Source: Agromyces lapidis | GTDB taxonomy: Bacteria > Actinomycetota > Actinomycetes > Actinomycetales > Microbacteriaceae | Assembly (NCBI RefSeq): GCF_009749405.1 | Contig: NZ_WBIQ01000006.1 | Span: 186,001 to 250,000 of the forward strand | Length of the DNA: 64,000 nt | Direction of reading: 5' to 3' | Shown here: in pieces, positions 25,606 through 35,461 of the stretch | Layout: each line of letters opens with the position of its first letter | How positions within the stretch are numbered: the stretch's first letter is position 1 | The notes under the pieces: generated by a model | Databases searched by the model: none | Told to the model about the DNA's origin: nothing | What the model saw: only the letters and a program-made list of their open reading frames with translations | Made by a program: the position numbers and the translations under genes

Positions 25606-27063
25606 ATGCCGACCACTTCGGTTGAGAAGCTGAGCCCCACTCGCGCCAAGCTCACCATCTCGGTGACGCCCGACGAGCTGAAGCCCAGCATCGCCCACGC
25701 GTACGAGCACATCGCCGAGCAGGTCAACGTGCCCGGCTTCCGCAAGGGCAAGGTGCCGCCGCCCATCATCGACCAGCGCGTCGGCAAGGCCGCCGTGCTC
25801 GAGCACGCGGTCAACGAGGGCCTCGACGGTTTCTACCGCGCCGCCGTCGCCGAGCACGAGCTGCGCCCGATGGGCCGCCCCGAGGCCGACATCGTCGAGT
25901 GGCCGAGCGAGAAGGACTTCTCGGGTGAGCTGCTGCTCGCCATCGAGGTCGACGTCCGCCCCGAGATCGAGGTGCCGGCCTACGACGGCCTCGAGCTCGT
26001 GGTCGACTCGGTCGAGGTCGGCGACGACGAGGTCACCGAGGAGCTCGACCGCCTGCGCAGCCGCTTCGGCACGCTCATCACGGTCGACCGCCCCGCCAAG
26101 TCGGGCGACTTCGTGACCCTCGACCTCGTCGCCACGATCGACGGCACCGAGGTCGACACCGCCAGCGGCATCTCGTACGAGCTCGGCTCGGGCGAGCTGC
26201 TCGAGGGCATCGACGAGGCGCTCGACACGCTCTCGGCCGGCGAGACCACCACCTTCGCCTCGAAGCTGCTCGGCGGCGACCACGAGGGCGAGACCGCCGA
26301 GATCACGGTGACGGTCGGCGCCGTCAAGGAGCGCGAGCTCCCCGCGGCCGACGACGACTTCGCGCAGATCGCGAGCGAGTTCGACACCCTCGACGAGCTG
26401 ACCGCGTCGCTCAAGGAGCAGGCCGGCCGCAACAAGGTCTTCGGCCAGGGCAACCAGGCTCGCGACCTCCTCGTCGAGAAGCTCCTCGAGCTCGCCGACG
26501 TGCCGGTCGCCCAGGGCGTCATCGACGACGAGGTGCACCGTCACCTCGAGGGCGAAGGCCGCCTCGAGGACGACGTGCACCGCGCCGAGGTCGCCGAGTC
26601 GAGCGAGAAGGCGTTCAAGACCCAGATCCTCCTCGACGCGATCGCCGAGGCCGAGAAGGTCCAGGTCAGCCAGGAGGAGCTCACCCAGTACCTCGTCCAG
26701 GGTGCTGCGCAGTACGGCATGGACCCGAACGAGTTCGTGCAGATCCTGAGCCAGCAGGGCCAGATCCCCGCCATGGTCGGCGAGGTCGCGCGCAACAAGG
26801 CGCTCGCGATCGCGCTCGGCAAGGCGAAGGTGTCGGATGCCTCGGGCAACCCCGTCGACCTCTCCGAGTTCACCGCCGTGGGCGACGACGAGAGCGCCGA
26901 CGAGGCCGCCGAGGCTCCCGCCGAGGAGAAGAAGCCCGCCGCGAAGAAGCGCGCTCCGAAGAAGGCGGCCGCCGAGGCGCCGGCCGAGGACGCCGCTGAG
27001 GCGCCTGCGGAGGAGAAGAAGCCGGCTCGCAAGCGCGCGCCGAAGAAGGCTGACGCGGAGTAA
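25606..27063 (+). CDS. tig: Trigger factor (ribosome-associated chaperone and prolyl isomerase)
   Basis: Nascent-chain chaperone, 485 residues. The N-terminal ribosome-binding domain has the signature GFRKGKVP, a FKBP-type PPIase domain spans roughly residues 150-245 ([15 protein letters not shown] start), and the helical C-terminal chaperone domain follows. After residue about 430 comes an unusual tail alternating acidic/Ala ([10 protein letters not shown]) and basic ([14 protein letters not shown]) blocks, two units. Start ATG 25606 follows CAGGAG. The gene sits upstream of the clp genes, the standard tig-clpP-clpX neighbourhood, and ends in a strong hairpin. Confidence 0.96.
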   Translation: MPTTSVEKLSPTRAKLTISVTPDELKPSIAHAYEHIAEQVNVPGFRKGKVPPPIIDQRVGKAAVLEHAVNEGLDGFYRAAVAEHELRPMGRPEADIVEWPSEKDFSGELLLAIEVDVRPEIEVPAYDGLELVVDSVEVGDDEVTEELDRLRSRFGTLITVDRPAKSGDFVTLDLVATIDGTEVDTASGISYELGSGELLEGIDEALDTLSAGETTTFASKLLGGDHEGETAEITVTVGAVKERELPAADDDFAQIASEFDTLDELTASLKEQAGRNKVFGQGNQARDLLVEKLLELADVPVAQGVIDDEVHRHLEGEGRLEDDVHRAEVAESSEKAFKTQILLDAIAEAEKVQVSQEELTQYLVQGAAQYGMDPNEFVQILSQQGQIPAMVGEVARNKALAIALGKAKVSDASGNPVDLSEFTAVGDDESADEAAEAPAEEKKPAAKKRAPKKAAAEAPAEDAAEAPAEEKKPARKRAPKKADAE

Positions 27064-27079
27064 TCACCGCATCGCAGTA

Positions 27080-27113
27080 CGAAAGGGTCGGGCGTTCTCG
27101 CTCGGCCCTTTCG
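27080..27113 (+). terminator. Terminator hairpin after tig
   Basis: 15-bp stem CGAAAGGGTCGGGCG / CGCTCGGCCCTTTCG with two G-T pairs and a TTCT loop, 17 nt after the tig stop. Confidence 0.75.
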
Positions 27114-27148
27114 TCGTCGCCGTGACGGTCGGCAGAGGAAGAGACGGG

Positions 27149-27640
27149 ATGAACGAGACGAGCGAGTGGCAGCGACGCGTCGACGAGGTGTGGGCCGCGG
27201 CCGACGAGCTCGGCGAGCTCGAGGTCATCCGGCGCATCGACGCGCTGGCCGCCGAACGCGGTGAACACGACCCGCTCGCGCTCTTCGAGCGGGCCGGTGC
27301 CCGCGACTCGGCCGGGCTCGAGCGAGAGGCCGAGCCGCTCTACCGTCGCGCGATCGAGGGCGGCCTGACCGGCTCGGAGCGCGTGCAGGCGCATGTCCAG
27401 CTCGCCTCGACCATTCGCAACCTCGGACGGCCGCTCGAGTCGATCGCGCTCCTCGACGAGGTCGAGCCCGAGTCGGGCGAGCTCCGCGACGCGGTCGTCG
27501 CGTTCCGTGCGCTCGCGAGGGTCGATGCGGGCGACGCCCGCCGCGCGGCATCCGACGCCCTCGCGGCGCTCGCACCCCACCTGCCGCGCTACCGCGTGTC
27601 GCTGGCTGCCTACGCGGCGGAACTCGCGGCATCCGCCTAG
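27149..27640 (+). CDS. Tetratricopeptide-repeat-type small protein
   Basis: 163 residues, almost entirely helical. The segments ALFERAGARDSAGLEREAEP, RVQAHVQLASTIRNLGR and the following AVVAFRALARVDAGDARRAA fit degenerate TPR units of the tetratrico-peptide family found in many actinobacteria. No catalytic motif. Start ATG 27149 follows GAGGAAGAG. It lies between the tig terminator and clpP1 on the same strand. A role as a protein-protein adaptor is inferred from the fold only. Confidence 0.8.
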   Translation: MNETSEWQRRVDEVWAAADELGELEVIRRIDALAAERGEHDPLALFERAGARDSAGLEREAEPLYRRAIEGGLTGSERVQAHVQLASTIRNLGRPLESIALLDEVEPESGELRDAVVAFRALARVDAGDARRAASDALAALAPHLPRYRVSLAAYAAELAASA

Positions 27641-27713
27641 GGCGAACAGCCCGGTTCGCGCGCGTTGCACCGGATAGATTCGATTCAACGCGACAACCGA
27701 AACGGAGCGACAC

Positions 27714-28298
27714 ATGGCCGAACCGACACCAGGCACCGGTGTTTTCGATCGACTGCTGAAGGACCGCATCATCTGGCTTGGCTCCGAGGTGCGCGACGAC
27801 AACGCCAACGAGATCGCGGCGAAGCTGCTGCTGCTCGCCGCAGAGGATCCGAAGAAGGACATCTACCTCTACATCAACTCGCCCGGTGGCTCGATCACGG
27901 CCGGCATGGCGATCTACGACACGATGCAGTTCGTGCCGAACGACATCGTCACCGTCGGCATCGGCATGGCCGCCTCGATGGGGCAGCTCCTCCTCACGGC
28001 GGGCACGAAGGGCAAGCGGTACATCACGCCGAACGCGCGCGTGCTCCTCCACCAGCCGCACGGCGGCTTCGGCGGCACCGCGAGCGACATCCAGACGCAG
28101 GCGCAGCTCATCCTCGACATGAAGAAGCGCCTCGCCGAGATCACGGCCGCGCAGACCGGCAAGTCCGTCGAGCAGATCAACGCCGACGGCGACCGCGACC
28201 GCTGGTTCAACGCGCAGCAGGCGCTCGAGTACGGCTTCGTCGACCACATCCGCGAGTCGGCGCTCGACGTCGCCGGCGGCGGCGGAACCCAGGCGTAG
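27714..28298 (+). CDS. clpP1: ATP-dependent Clp protease proteolytic subunit ClpP1
   Basis: Serine protease subunit, 194 residues. Catalytic Ser88 in GMAASMG, His113 in LLHQPHGG and the Asp in the conserved GDRDRWF region form the triad. The N-terminal processing-loop region is short (MAEPTPGTG). In actinobacteria two ClpP paralogues form a mixed tetradecamer that works with ClpX and ClpC. The second paralogue follows 26 nt downstream. A -10-like TAGATT lies about 40 nt upstream and CGGAG serves as ribosome site. Confidence 0.96.
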   Translation: MAEPTPGTGVFDRLLKDRIIWLGSEVRDDNANEIAAKLLLLAAEDPKKDIYLYINSPGGSITAGMAIYDTMQFVPNDIVTVGIGMAASMGQLLLTAGTKGKRYITPNARVLLHQPHGGFGGTASDIQTQAQLILDMKKRLAEITAAQTGKSVEQINADGDRDRWFNAQQALEYGFVDHIRESALDVAGGGGTQA

Positions 28299-28324
28299 GC
28301 ACCGAGAGAAGAGAGAACGAGCGA

Positions 28325-28993
28325 ATGAACATCCCCGCCTTCGGTGGCACCGCCTTCAACGGCGTGCAGGCACCGGGCTCGCGCTACATCCTGCCGAGCT
28401 TCGAGGAGCGCACCGCCTACGGCTACAAGCGTCAGGACCCGTACGCGAAGCTCTTCGAGGACCGCATCATCTTCCTCGGGGTGCAGGTCGACGACGCCTC
28501 GGCCGACGACATCATGGCCCAGCTCCTGGTGCTCGAGTCGATGGATCCCGACCGCGACATCATCCTCTACATCAACTCGCCCGGTGGCTCGTTCACCGCG
28601 ATGACGGCGATCTACGACACGATGCAGTACATCCGTCCGCAGATCCAGACCGTCGTGCTCGGCCAGGCGGCCTCCGCCGCGGCGGTCATCGCCGCCGCAG
28701 GAACGCCCGGCAAGCGCCTCGCGCTGCCGAACGCCCGGGTGCTCATCCACCAGCCCGCCATGGGCGAGGCGGGGCACGGCCAGGCGAGCGACATCGAGAT
28801 CCAGGCGGCCGAGATCCTGCGCATGCGCGGATGGCTCGAAGAGACGCTCTCGCGCCACTCGAACCGCACGCCCGAGCAGGTCAACGCGGACATCGACCGC
28901 GATAAGATCCTCTCGGCGAACGAGGCGCTCGAGTACGGACTCATCGACCAGGTGCTCACCTCGCGCAAGAGCCTGCCGGCGATCACCCGGTAG
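28325..28993 (+). CDS. clpP2: ATP-dependent Clp protease proteolytic subunit ClpP2
   Basis: Second ClpP paralogue, 222 residues, with the longer N-terminal propeptide region typical of actinobacterial ClpP2 (residues 1-40 before the [11 protein letters not shown] core). Ser117 in GQAASAA and His142 in IHQPAMG are in place. It is translated from ATG 28325 in tandem with clpP1, so the two subunits can be made in equal amounts. Its TAG stop also forms the first bases of the -10 box for the next gene. Confidence 0.96.
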   Translation: MNIPAFGGTAFNGVQAPGSRYILPSFEERTAYGYKRQDPYAKLFEDRIIFLGVQVDDASADDIMAQLLVLESMDPDRDIILYINSPGGSFTAMTAIYDTMQYIRPQIQTVVLGQAASAAAVIAAAGTPGKRLALPNARVLIHQPAMGEAGHGQASDIEIQAAEILRMRGWLEETLSRHSNRTPEQVNADIDRDKILSANEALEYGLIDQVLTSRKSLPAITR

Positions 28994-28996
28994 CCT
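28991..28996 (+). promoter_or_regulatory. -10 box TAGCCT overlapping the clpP2 stop codon
   Basis: TAGCCT ends 6 nt before the GTG of the ATPase gene (29003). The TAG is the clpP2 stop codon. No Shine-Dalgarno sequence is present. Confidence 0.4.
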
Positions 28997-29002
28997 CGCA
29001 GC

Positions 29003-29761
29003 GTGACGAACGCGGCGGAGGACTGGCTGGACGACAGCCGGGCCATCCGCCGCGTTTCGCTGTCTGCCGAGGCGCCGATCGACGCTGCGGCGTGGCCGGC
29101 GACGATCCCGGCGATCGCGCAGCTCGTCGAAGACCGCGGACTCGACTTCATGCCCGGCCTCACCTTCCTCGTCGGCGAGAACGGCAGCGGCAAGTCCACG
29201 CTGCTCGAGGGCATCGCGACCGCCTACGGGCTTCCGCCGGAGGGGGGCAGCAACAACGGGGGCCGGGCGACCCGCCCGAGCGAGTCGCCGCTCGGCGAGT
29301 GGCTGCGCATCGAACGCAGTCCTCGGGCGCCTCGCTGGGGGTTCTTCCTCCGTGCCGAGACGATGCACGGCTACTACAGCTACCTCGAAGACCTGCCCGA
29401 CAGCCCCGATCGGCACCTGCACTCCCTGAGCCACGGCGAGTCGTTCAACGACCTGCTCGACAACAAGCTCAACCACCCGCAGTTCGTCGCCGGGCTCGTC
29501 TGCCTCGACGAGCCCGAGGCGGCGTTGTCGTTCGCCTCGATCCTCACCTGGATCGCGGGACTCGACCGCATGGTCGCCCGTGGCACGCAGATCATCTGCG
29601 CGACGCACTCCCCGATCCTCGCCTCGGTTCCCGGGGCGACCATCCTCGAGCTGGGGGAGTGGGGCATCCGCGAGACGAGCTGGGAGGACCTCGAACTCGT
29701 CGCGCACTGGCGCTCGTATCTCGACGACCCGCGCCGATACCTGCGCCACCTCATCGACTGA
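29003..29761 (+). CDS. AAA/ABC-like ATPase inserted between clpP2 and clpX
   Basis: Soluble P-loop ATPase, 252 residues. Walker A GENGSGKST (58-66), ABC-type signature LSHGES (142-147), Walker B LVCLDEPEAAL (about 166-175) and switch histidine in THSP (201-204) make it an SMC/ABC-like enzyme of the AAA_23 type with no membrane segment and no long coiled coil. Such stand-alone ATPases are widespread and mostly uncharacterised. Starts at GTG with a leaderless-type -10. Its place inside the Clp locus is noteworthy, but a role in proteolysis is not shown. Confidence 0.87.
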   Translation: MTNAAEDWLDDSRAIRRVSLSAEAPIDAAAWPATIPAIAQLVEDRGLDFMPGLTFLVGENGSGKSTLLEGIATAYGLPPEGGSNNGGRATRPSESPLGEWLRIERSPRAPRWGFFLRAETMHGYYSYLEDLPDSPDRHLHSLSHGESFNDLLDNKLNHPQFVAGLVCLDEPEAALSFASILTWIAGLDRMVARGTQIICATHSPILASVPGATILELGEWGIRETSWEDLELVAHWRSYLDDPRRYLRHLID

Positions 29762-29875
29762 GGCGGCCGGTTCGCGGCGGGCGAACCCGGTGGCGTGTCG
29801 AATCGCGCCGGCTACGCCGCAACCGCCGGATCTCGGGCTAGGCTCGGATCAGACTCGTCGACAGGGAGGGTTTCG

Positions 29876-31153
<1,278 letters not shown>

Positions 31154-32359
31154 GCGAGAGCGCCGCCCATCTTCCACACCGTCGTCGCCGGCGTCATCGC
31201 CGCCATCACGGGATTCGCCAGTTCGTTCGCGCTCGTCATCGCCGGGCTCGTCGCCGTCGGCGCAAGCGATGCCCAGGCCGCCTCCGGGCTCTTCGCGCTG
31301 TGCCTGGCGACCGGTCTCACGTGCATCGTGCTGCCGATCGTCATGCGCGTGCCCGTGTCGTTCGCCTGGTCGACACCGGGGGCGGCGCTGCTCGTCGCGG
31401 CCGCGAGCACGACCCAGGACTTCGCCGCGGCGACGGGCGCCTTCCTCGTCTGCGGGGCGCTCATCGTGCTCTCAGGGCTCTGGCCGGCGCTCGGCAGGGC
31501 GATCACGAGCATCCCGAAGCCCATCGCCAGCGCGATGCTCGCCGGCATCCTCTTCCCGATCTGCATCGCCCCGGTGACCGCGGCGATCGAGCAGCCGGCG
31601 ATCGCGATCCCGATGGTGCTCGTCTGGTTGCTGCTCGCGCGACTCGCGCCGCGCTGGGCGGTGCCGGCCGCCATGCTGGTGGCCGTCATCGGTATCGCCG
31701 TGGTCGCGGGCCCGGCGGTGCTCGGCAACGATGCCGTGGTTCCGCGGCTCGAGTTCGTCGCGCCCGTGTTCGACCCGTTCGTCATCGTGAGCCTCGGCCT
31801 GCCGCTGTTCATCGTGACGATGGCGGGGCAGAACGTCCCCGGATTCGCCGTCATGTCGACTTTCGGGTACCGGCTGCCACCGCGACCCGTCCTCGTGACC
31901 TCCGGGGCGGCCTCGATGGCGGCGGCGCTGACCGGCGGGCACGCGATCAACCTCGCCGCGATCACCGCGGCCATCATGGCGAGCCCCGAAGCGGCGCCCG
32001 ATCCGCGTCGCCGTTGGATCGCGACCGTCTCATCGGGGGTGGTCTACCTGCTGCTCGGCGTCGGTGCAGGTCTGGCGGCGGCGATCGTGCAGGCCTCGCC
32101 GCCCATCATCATCACCGCGGTCGCCGGGCTCGCGCTGCTCGGCGCGCTGGTCACGGCGATCAGCAGCGCACTCGAGGCGCCTGCGCAGCGGATCACGGCG
32201 ATCGGCACCTTCCTCGTGACGGCGTCGGGCGTCGCGATCGCAGGGATCGGCTCGGCATTCTGGGGTCTCGTGGTGGGCGGGGTCCTCATGCTGTGGTTGC
32301 GGCCTCAGAATGCCGCAGGCTCGCCCGCGCCGGCGGTCGGGCGGCACGACGACGACTAG
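31154..32359 (+). CDS. BenE-family (benzoate/H+ symporter-like) transporter without a normal start codon
   Basis: Polytopic membrane protein with about 12 hydrophobic segments. The homology-typical BenE N-terminus ([20 protein letters not shown], then [11 protein letters not shown]) is encoded from about 31181, yet between the clpX TAG (31151-31153) and 31327 there is no ATG, GTG or TTG in this frame. The first usual start codon is GTG 31328, after the first two helices. The frame is continuous with clpX. Options are a non-canonical start such as ATC 31169, stop-codon readthrough, a sequencing error, or a 5'-damaged gene. The coordinates show the open frame, not a proven start. The rest of the protein (to [11 protein letters not shown]) looks intact. 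Substrate inferred from family. Confidence 0.72.
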   Translation, partial: ARAPPIFHTVVAGVIAAITGFASSFALVIAGLVAVGASDAQAASGLFALCLATGLTCIVLPIVMRVPVSFAWSTPGAALLVAAASTTQDFAAATGAFLVCGALIVLSGLWPALGRAITSIPKPIASAMLAGILFPICIAPVTAAIEQPAIAIPMVLVWLLLARLAPRWAVPAAMLVAVIGIAVVAGPAVLGNDAVVPRLEFVAPVFDPFVIVSLGLPLFIVTMAGQNVPGFAVMSTFGYRLPPRPVLVTSGAASMAAALTGGHAINLAAITAAIMASPEAAPDPRRRWIATVSSGVVYLLLGVGAGLAAAIVQASPPIIITAVAGLALLGALVTAISSALEAPAQRITAIGTFLVTASGVAIAGIGSAFWGLVVGGVLMLWLRPQNAAGSPAPAVGRHDDD

Positions 32360-32649
32360 TCGAAGACGCGCACGACCCGCCACCGCGCGTCGGTGCCCGG
32401 TTCGTGCTCCACGTCGAAGACATGCGTCTCGCCGTCGGCGGTGCTCGCCTGGAATCGCCAGCCGGAGATCTCGAGCGGAGCCCGCCCGGGGGAGACGTCG
32501 TGCTGGGCGAAGGGACGCCACCACCCGCAGGCTCCGACGAGTGCGGTCGGGGTGTCGTCGACCCGGAACCGCCGTGATCGCCAGACGAGCCGCAGCGGAG
32601 TACCGGCATCGTCCGTCCACATCTCGACGGACTCCTCCAATTGGGGCAC
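32356..32649 (-). CDS. DUF6504 family protein, SOS-box controlled
   Basis: Small protein, 97 residues, rich in Trp and Arg ([28 protein letters not shown]), matching the DUF6504 family. To my recollection the family is found near error-prone polymerase genes (imuB/dnaE2) in actinobacteria. It starts at GTG 32649 with CGGAGG 5 nt upstream. A perfect actinobacterial LexA box sits 22 nt before the start, so DNA-damage induction is likely. No polymerase genes are in this window. Its TAG stop overlaps that of the convergent BenE gene in the tetramer CTAG (32356-32359). Confidence 0.85.
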   Translation of the reverse strand: MPQLEESVEMWTDDAGTPLRLVWRSRRFRVDDTPTALVGACGWWRPFAQHDVSPGRAPLEISGWRFQASTADGETHVFDVEHEPGTDARWRVVRVFD

Positions 32650-32671
32650 GGCACCTCCGACCCGAGATCAT

Positions 32672-32687
32672 TCGAACATGTGTTCGA
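32672..32687. promoter_or_regulatory. LexA (SOS) box
   Basis: TCGAACATGTGTTCGA fits the actinobacterial/Gram-positive SOS consensus (CGAAC-N4-GTTCG) exactly and extends as a near-perfect 20-bp palindrome. It is placed just upstream of the DUF6504 gene, and no plus-strand gene begins nearby. Confidence 0.85.
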
Positions 32688-32783
32688 ATTCTAGCACCGT
32701 CGGTCTCATGGCGATCGATGCAGGGTCGCCGAGGGGTCGGTGGTCGTGCGCTTCGCCGAGTTCGGCCGAACCGTGCCGGTGAT

Positions 32784-32828
32784 CGAACGACGGCCCGAGC
32801 AGCGTTGCGCTGCTCGGGCCGTCGTTCG
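32784..32828. terminator. Strong hairpin terminator after sepH
   Basis: Perfect 21-bp stem CGAACGACGGCCCGAGCAGC... with a TTG loop, 20 nt past the sepH stop on the minus strand. Confidence 0.8.
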
Positions 32829-32848
32829 AGTGGAGTGGTGCCGGGTGG

Positions 32849-33937
32849 TCAGGCCAGGTCGTCGTCGGTGCGTGCGCCGAACACGATCTCGTCCCAGCTG
32901 GGCATCGAGGCTCGCCCCTTCTTCTGGCTGCGGGGCGCGCCGTTGCTGTTCGACGACGAGGAGACCTTGCCCCAGATGCTGCGGGCGCCGGCTCCCGGCT
33001 GCTCGTCGACGGAGGGCTCGGGCTGCGTCTCGGCGACTGCGGCGGGCGCGATCGTCGTAGGTGCCTCAGCGGGAGCGGGGCGCGGTGACTCGTTCTCGAC
33101 GGTCGCCGACTCGCGCTCACCCCGGCGCCGTCGCAGCGCCTCGAGCAGGTCGGCCGTCTCGCCGAGCGATTGCTTCGGTTCGTCGGCGCGCTTGATCGCG
33201 GCACGGGCGACCGCGGGGCTCGAGGTCTGCGAGGTGCGGGCGTAGGGGAGCGGTTCGAGGTGCGGCGCGGTGTCGTTGTCGCCGTGTTCCATCTCGTCGA
33301 AGGTGAAGGCGCCGCTGTCGAATCTCGATTCGTCGGAATCGGGGCCGACCGCGCGCAAGCGGGGGATGAGTCCGCCCTTGAGCTCGCCCTGCTGCGACAG
33401 CGTGATGGCCTCGGAGTTCAACGGCTGCAGCGACTGCTTGCGCGGCTCGAAGGTCCAGCGCGCGTCGTGGTCGATCGTGTCGGCGGTGAACTCGAGCTTG
33501 ACGATCCAGCCGCGCTCCTCGTCCTTCCAGCTCGCCCAGCGTTCGCCCTGGGCGCCGAGCTTCGCGAGCCGGTCGCGGATCACGCCGCCGAAGGTCGCGG
33601 GCTCGTCAGCCGGGTCCGCCTCGACTCCGAGGTTGACGGGCACGGCGAGCGCCGAGGTGACGACGTGTTCGCGCTCAGCGAGCACCGGACCCTCGAATCG
33701 ACGGATGTAGTCGACCGAAGCGCCCGTGACCTGCGCGACCTCTTCGGCCGACATGCCTGCACGAATGTGCGCCTGGACCTCGCGAGGCGAGGGTTTGGGG
33801 CCGGCGTGCTGTTCGGGTTGAGCCTGCCGGATCCGCGACTGGAGCACCTCGTCGATCTCGATCCGGAAGCGCGCGCCATCGTCGGAGGCAGCGAGCAACG
33901 CGCCGTTCTCGACTCCGATTACCTTGAGTTCCTGCAT
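32849..33937 (-). CDS. sepH: Septation protein SepH (DUF3071)
   Basis: Actinobacterial cell-division factor that stimulates FtsZ assembly, 362 residues. The conserved N-terminal DUF3071 domain starts MQELKVIGVENGALLAASDD and contains the helix-turn-helix-like REVQAHIRAGMSAEEVAQVTG. The C-terminal half is low-complexity and ends in a conserved tail (SMPSWDEIVFG), as in the family. ATG 33937 is chosen for the family-typical start and GGAAGGG upstream. Divergent from the DUF4193 gene across about 195 nt that hold promoters but no gene. Confidence 0.94.
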   Translation of the reverse strand: MQELKVIGVENGALLAASDDGARFRIEIDEVLQSRIRQAQPEQHAGPKPSPREVQAHIRAGMSAEEVAQVTGASVDYIRRFEGPVLAEREHVVTSALAVPVNLGVEADPADEPATFGGVIRDRLAKLGAQGERWASWKDEERGWIVKLEFTADTIDHDARWTFEPRKQSLQPLNSEAITLSQQGELKGGLIPRLRAVGPDSDESRFDSGAFTFDEMEHGDNDTAPHLEPLPYARTSQTSSPAVARAAIKRADEPKQSLGETADLLEALRRRRGERESATVENESPRPAPAEAPTTIAPAAVAETQPEPSVDEQPGAGARSIWGKVSSSSNSNGAPRSQKKGRASMPSWDEIVFGARTDDDLA

Positions 33938-34132
33938 CGCGACAAGCCCTTCCGTGCTTTCGTCTCCGCCCAAGGATGCCACGTCGCCAGCACTGCTCGC
34001 GGGAATAGCGCGGGCGCGGCGGAAGTTGAGCACGTTGCATCGGGGAACGGGTGTGCAGAGGGTTTGCTTACGTACTCGTTTTGATGCAGACTATGGCCGC
34101 CGAATCTTCGGCGCATGAGGAAATGGATGGGA

Positions 34133-34426
34133 ATGGCAACGGATTACGACGCCCCGCGGAAGACCGAAGACGACTCGGAGTCGATCGAGGCCCTCAAGGA
34201 ACGCGTCCCCGACAAGATGTCGGGAGTGGTGGATGTCGACGATGCCGACAACCCCGGAGGATTCGACCTCTCCGGTGCAGACCTCTCCGACGTCGAGCTC
34301 GATGTCGTCGTGCTTCCGCCCCAGGCTGACGAGTTCACCTGTGTGAACTGCTTCCTGGTGAAGCACCGTTCGCAGATCGACCACGAGACGAAGCTCGGGC
34401 CGATCTGCCTGGAGTGCGCGTCCTAG
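34133..34426 (+). CDS. DUF4193 protein (zinc-ribbon-like)
   Basis: Conserved actinobacterial protein, 97 residues. The first 60 residues are acidic (MATDYDAPRKTEDDSES, then DVDDADNPGGFDL). The C-terminus has two CxxC pairs (Cys70/73 in CVNC and Cys92/95 in CLEC) that should hold zinc. ATG 34133 gives the family-typical N-terminus. The TAG stop overlaps the stop of the convergent DUF3093 gene in CTAG. Function unknown; the abundance of acidic residues suggests a protein-binding role, possibly with RNA polymerase, but this is speculation. Confidence 0.9.
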   Translation: MATDYDAPRKTEDDSESIEALKERVPDKMSGVVDVDDADNPGGFDLSGADLSDVELDVVVLPPQADEFTCVNCFLVKHRSQIDHETKLGPICLECAS

Positions 34427-34887
34427 ACGCTGCGCTCCTCACTACCAGGCCGTCGTGATCCGTTGATCGCGGCGGCCAGTTCTTTCGGTCGACGGCTCGA
34501 GACGAGCCAGTATGGCGCCGGGTCGGCCGGGTCGAGGATCGGCACGCGCACGACCGGGCGCACCCAGCCGCGGATGACGAGGAACGCCCGTGCGTCGAGC
34601 CCGGTGCCGCGCTCGATGCGGGCGGCGGTCTCGTCGGCCGCGACCGCCTCGCCGAGCTGTTCGACCGCGATCTCGGCGCGCCCGGCGCGGAACCGGCCGG
34701 CGCGGACCTCGATGGTGGGCGCGGTGAGCGTGAGCGCACCCATCGAGGCGAGATAGAGGATCACGCCCGTGGCGATGCCCGCGGGCAGCGAGACGGGTGC
34801 CAGCACGAGGATGCTCGCGGGGATGAGCAGGAGGCTGGCGATGTAGATCCAGGGCGTCGGCCAGAGTCTCTCGTGGTATTCGGGCAT
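34423..34887 (-). CDS. DUF3093 membrane protein
   Basis: 154 residues with two closely spaced transmembrane helices near the N-terminus (about 15-55; WIYIASLLLIPASILVLAP and the next segment) and a soluble C-terminal domain. The pattern VEVRAGR-type strand followed by WLVSSRRP matches DUF3093, a conserved actinobacterial family usually beside dut and DUF4193, as here. Function unknown. Convergent with DUF4193, divergent from dut. Confidence 0.88.
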   Translation of the reverse strand: MPEYHERLWPTPWIYIASLLLIPASILVLAPVSLPAGIATGVILYLASMGALTLTAPTIEVRAGRFRAGRAEIAVEQLGEAVAADETAARIERGTGLDARAFLVIRGWVRPVVRVPILDPADPAPYWLVSSRRPKELAAAINGSRRPGSEERSV

Positions 34888-34990
34888 GGGTCTATCAGAC
34901 CAGACTTCTGCGCTGCCCGGTGATCGGGTGGGGTCGGTGGCCCGGTGTTCGGTCTTCGGGCCCGGGGATTCGGACCTCGAGGTTCTGCAC

Positions 34991-34996
34991 TACCCT
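34991..34996 (+). promoter_or_regulatory. -10 box TACCCT, leaderless promoter of dut
   Basis: TACCCT ends 6 nt before the GTG start of dut (35003), with no Shine-Dalgarno sequence between. Confidence 0.45.
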
Positions 34997-35002
34997 CGAA
35001 CG

Positions 35003-35461
35003 GTGACCGATTCCGTCGATGTGCTGATCACCGCCGAACGCATCCCGAGCTACGCCCATGCGGGCGATGCCGGGGCCGACCTCCATGCCGCGGAGTCCGT
35101 CGTCCTCGAGCCGGGGGAGCGCGCGACGGTCGGCACCGGCGTCTCCATCGCATTGCCCGACGGTTACGTGGCGTTCGTGGTCCCGCGATCGGGTCTCGCG
35201 TTCAAGCACGGCATCACGATCGTCAATGCGCCGGGAACGGTCGACGCCGGGTATCGGGGCGAGATCAAGGTCGCCCTGCTCAACACCGACGCGCGCGAGG
35301 CGTACACCATCGAGGCCGGCGACCGGATCGCGCAGGTCGTCGTCATGCCCGTCAGCCGTGCACGCTTCGTCGAGGTCGAGCAACTCCCGGGCAGTCTGCG
35401 CGGCGAGGGTGGATTCGGCTCCACGGGATTCGGGGAGCACAAGTCAGGAGTGAACGCGTGA
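35003..35461 (+). CDS. dut: Deoxyuridine 5'-triphosphate nucleotidohydrolase
   Basis: Homotrimeric dUTPase (dUTP to dUMP + PPi), 152 residues, normal length. Motifs in order are GDAGADLHA, PRSGLAFKHG, NAPGTVDAGYRGE, DRIAQVVV and the C-terminal flexible motif RGEGGFGSTG. GTG 35003 is chosen because the family start (TDSVDVLI) lies there and a -10 box is placed for a leaderless message. The stop overlaps the start of the DUF3710 gene by 4 nt (GTGA), so dut, DUF3710 and DUF3159 form one operon. Confidence 0.95.
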   Translation: MTDSVDVLITAERIPSYAHAGDAGADLHAAESVVLEPGERATVGTGVSIALPDGYVAFVVPRSGLAFKHGITIVNAPGTVDAGYRGEIKVALLNTDAREAYTIEAGDRIAQVVVMPVSRARFVEVEQLPGSLRGEGGFGSTGFGEHKSGVNA

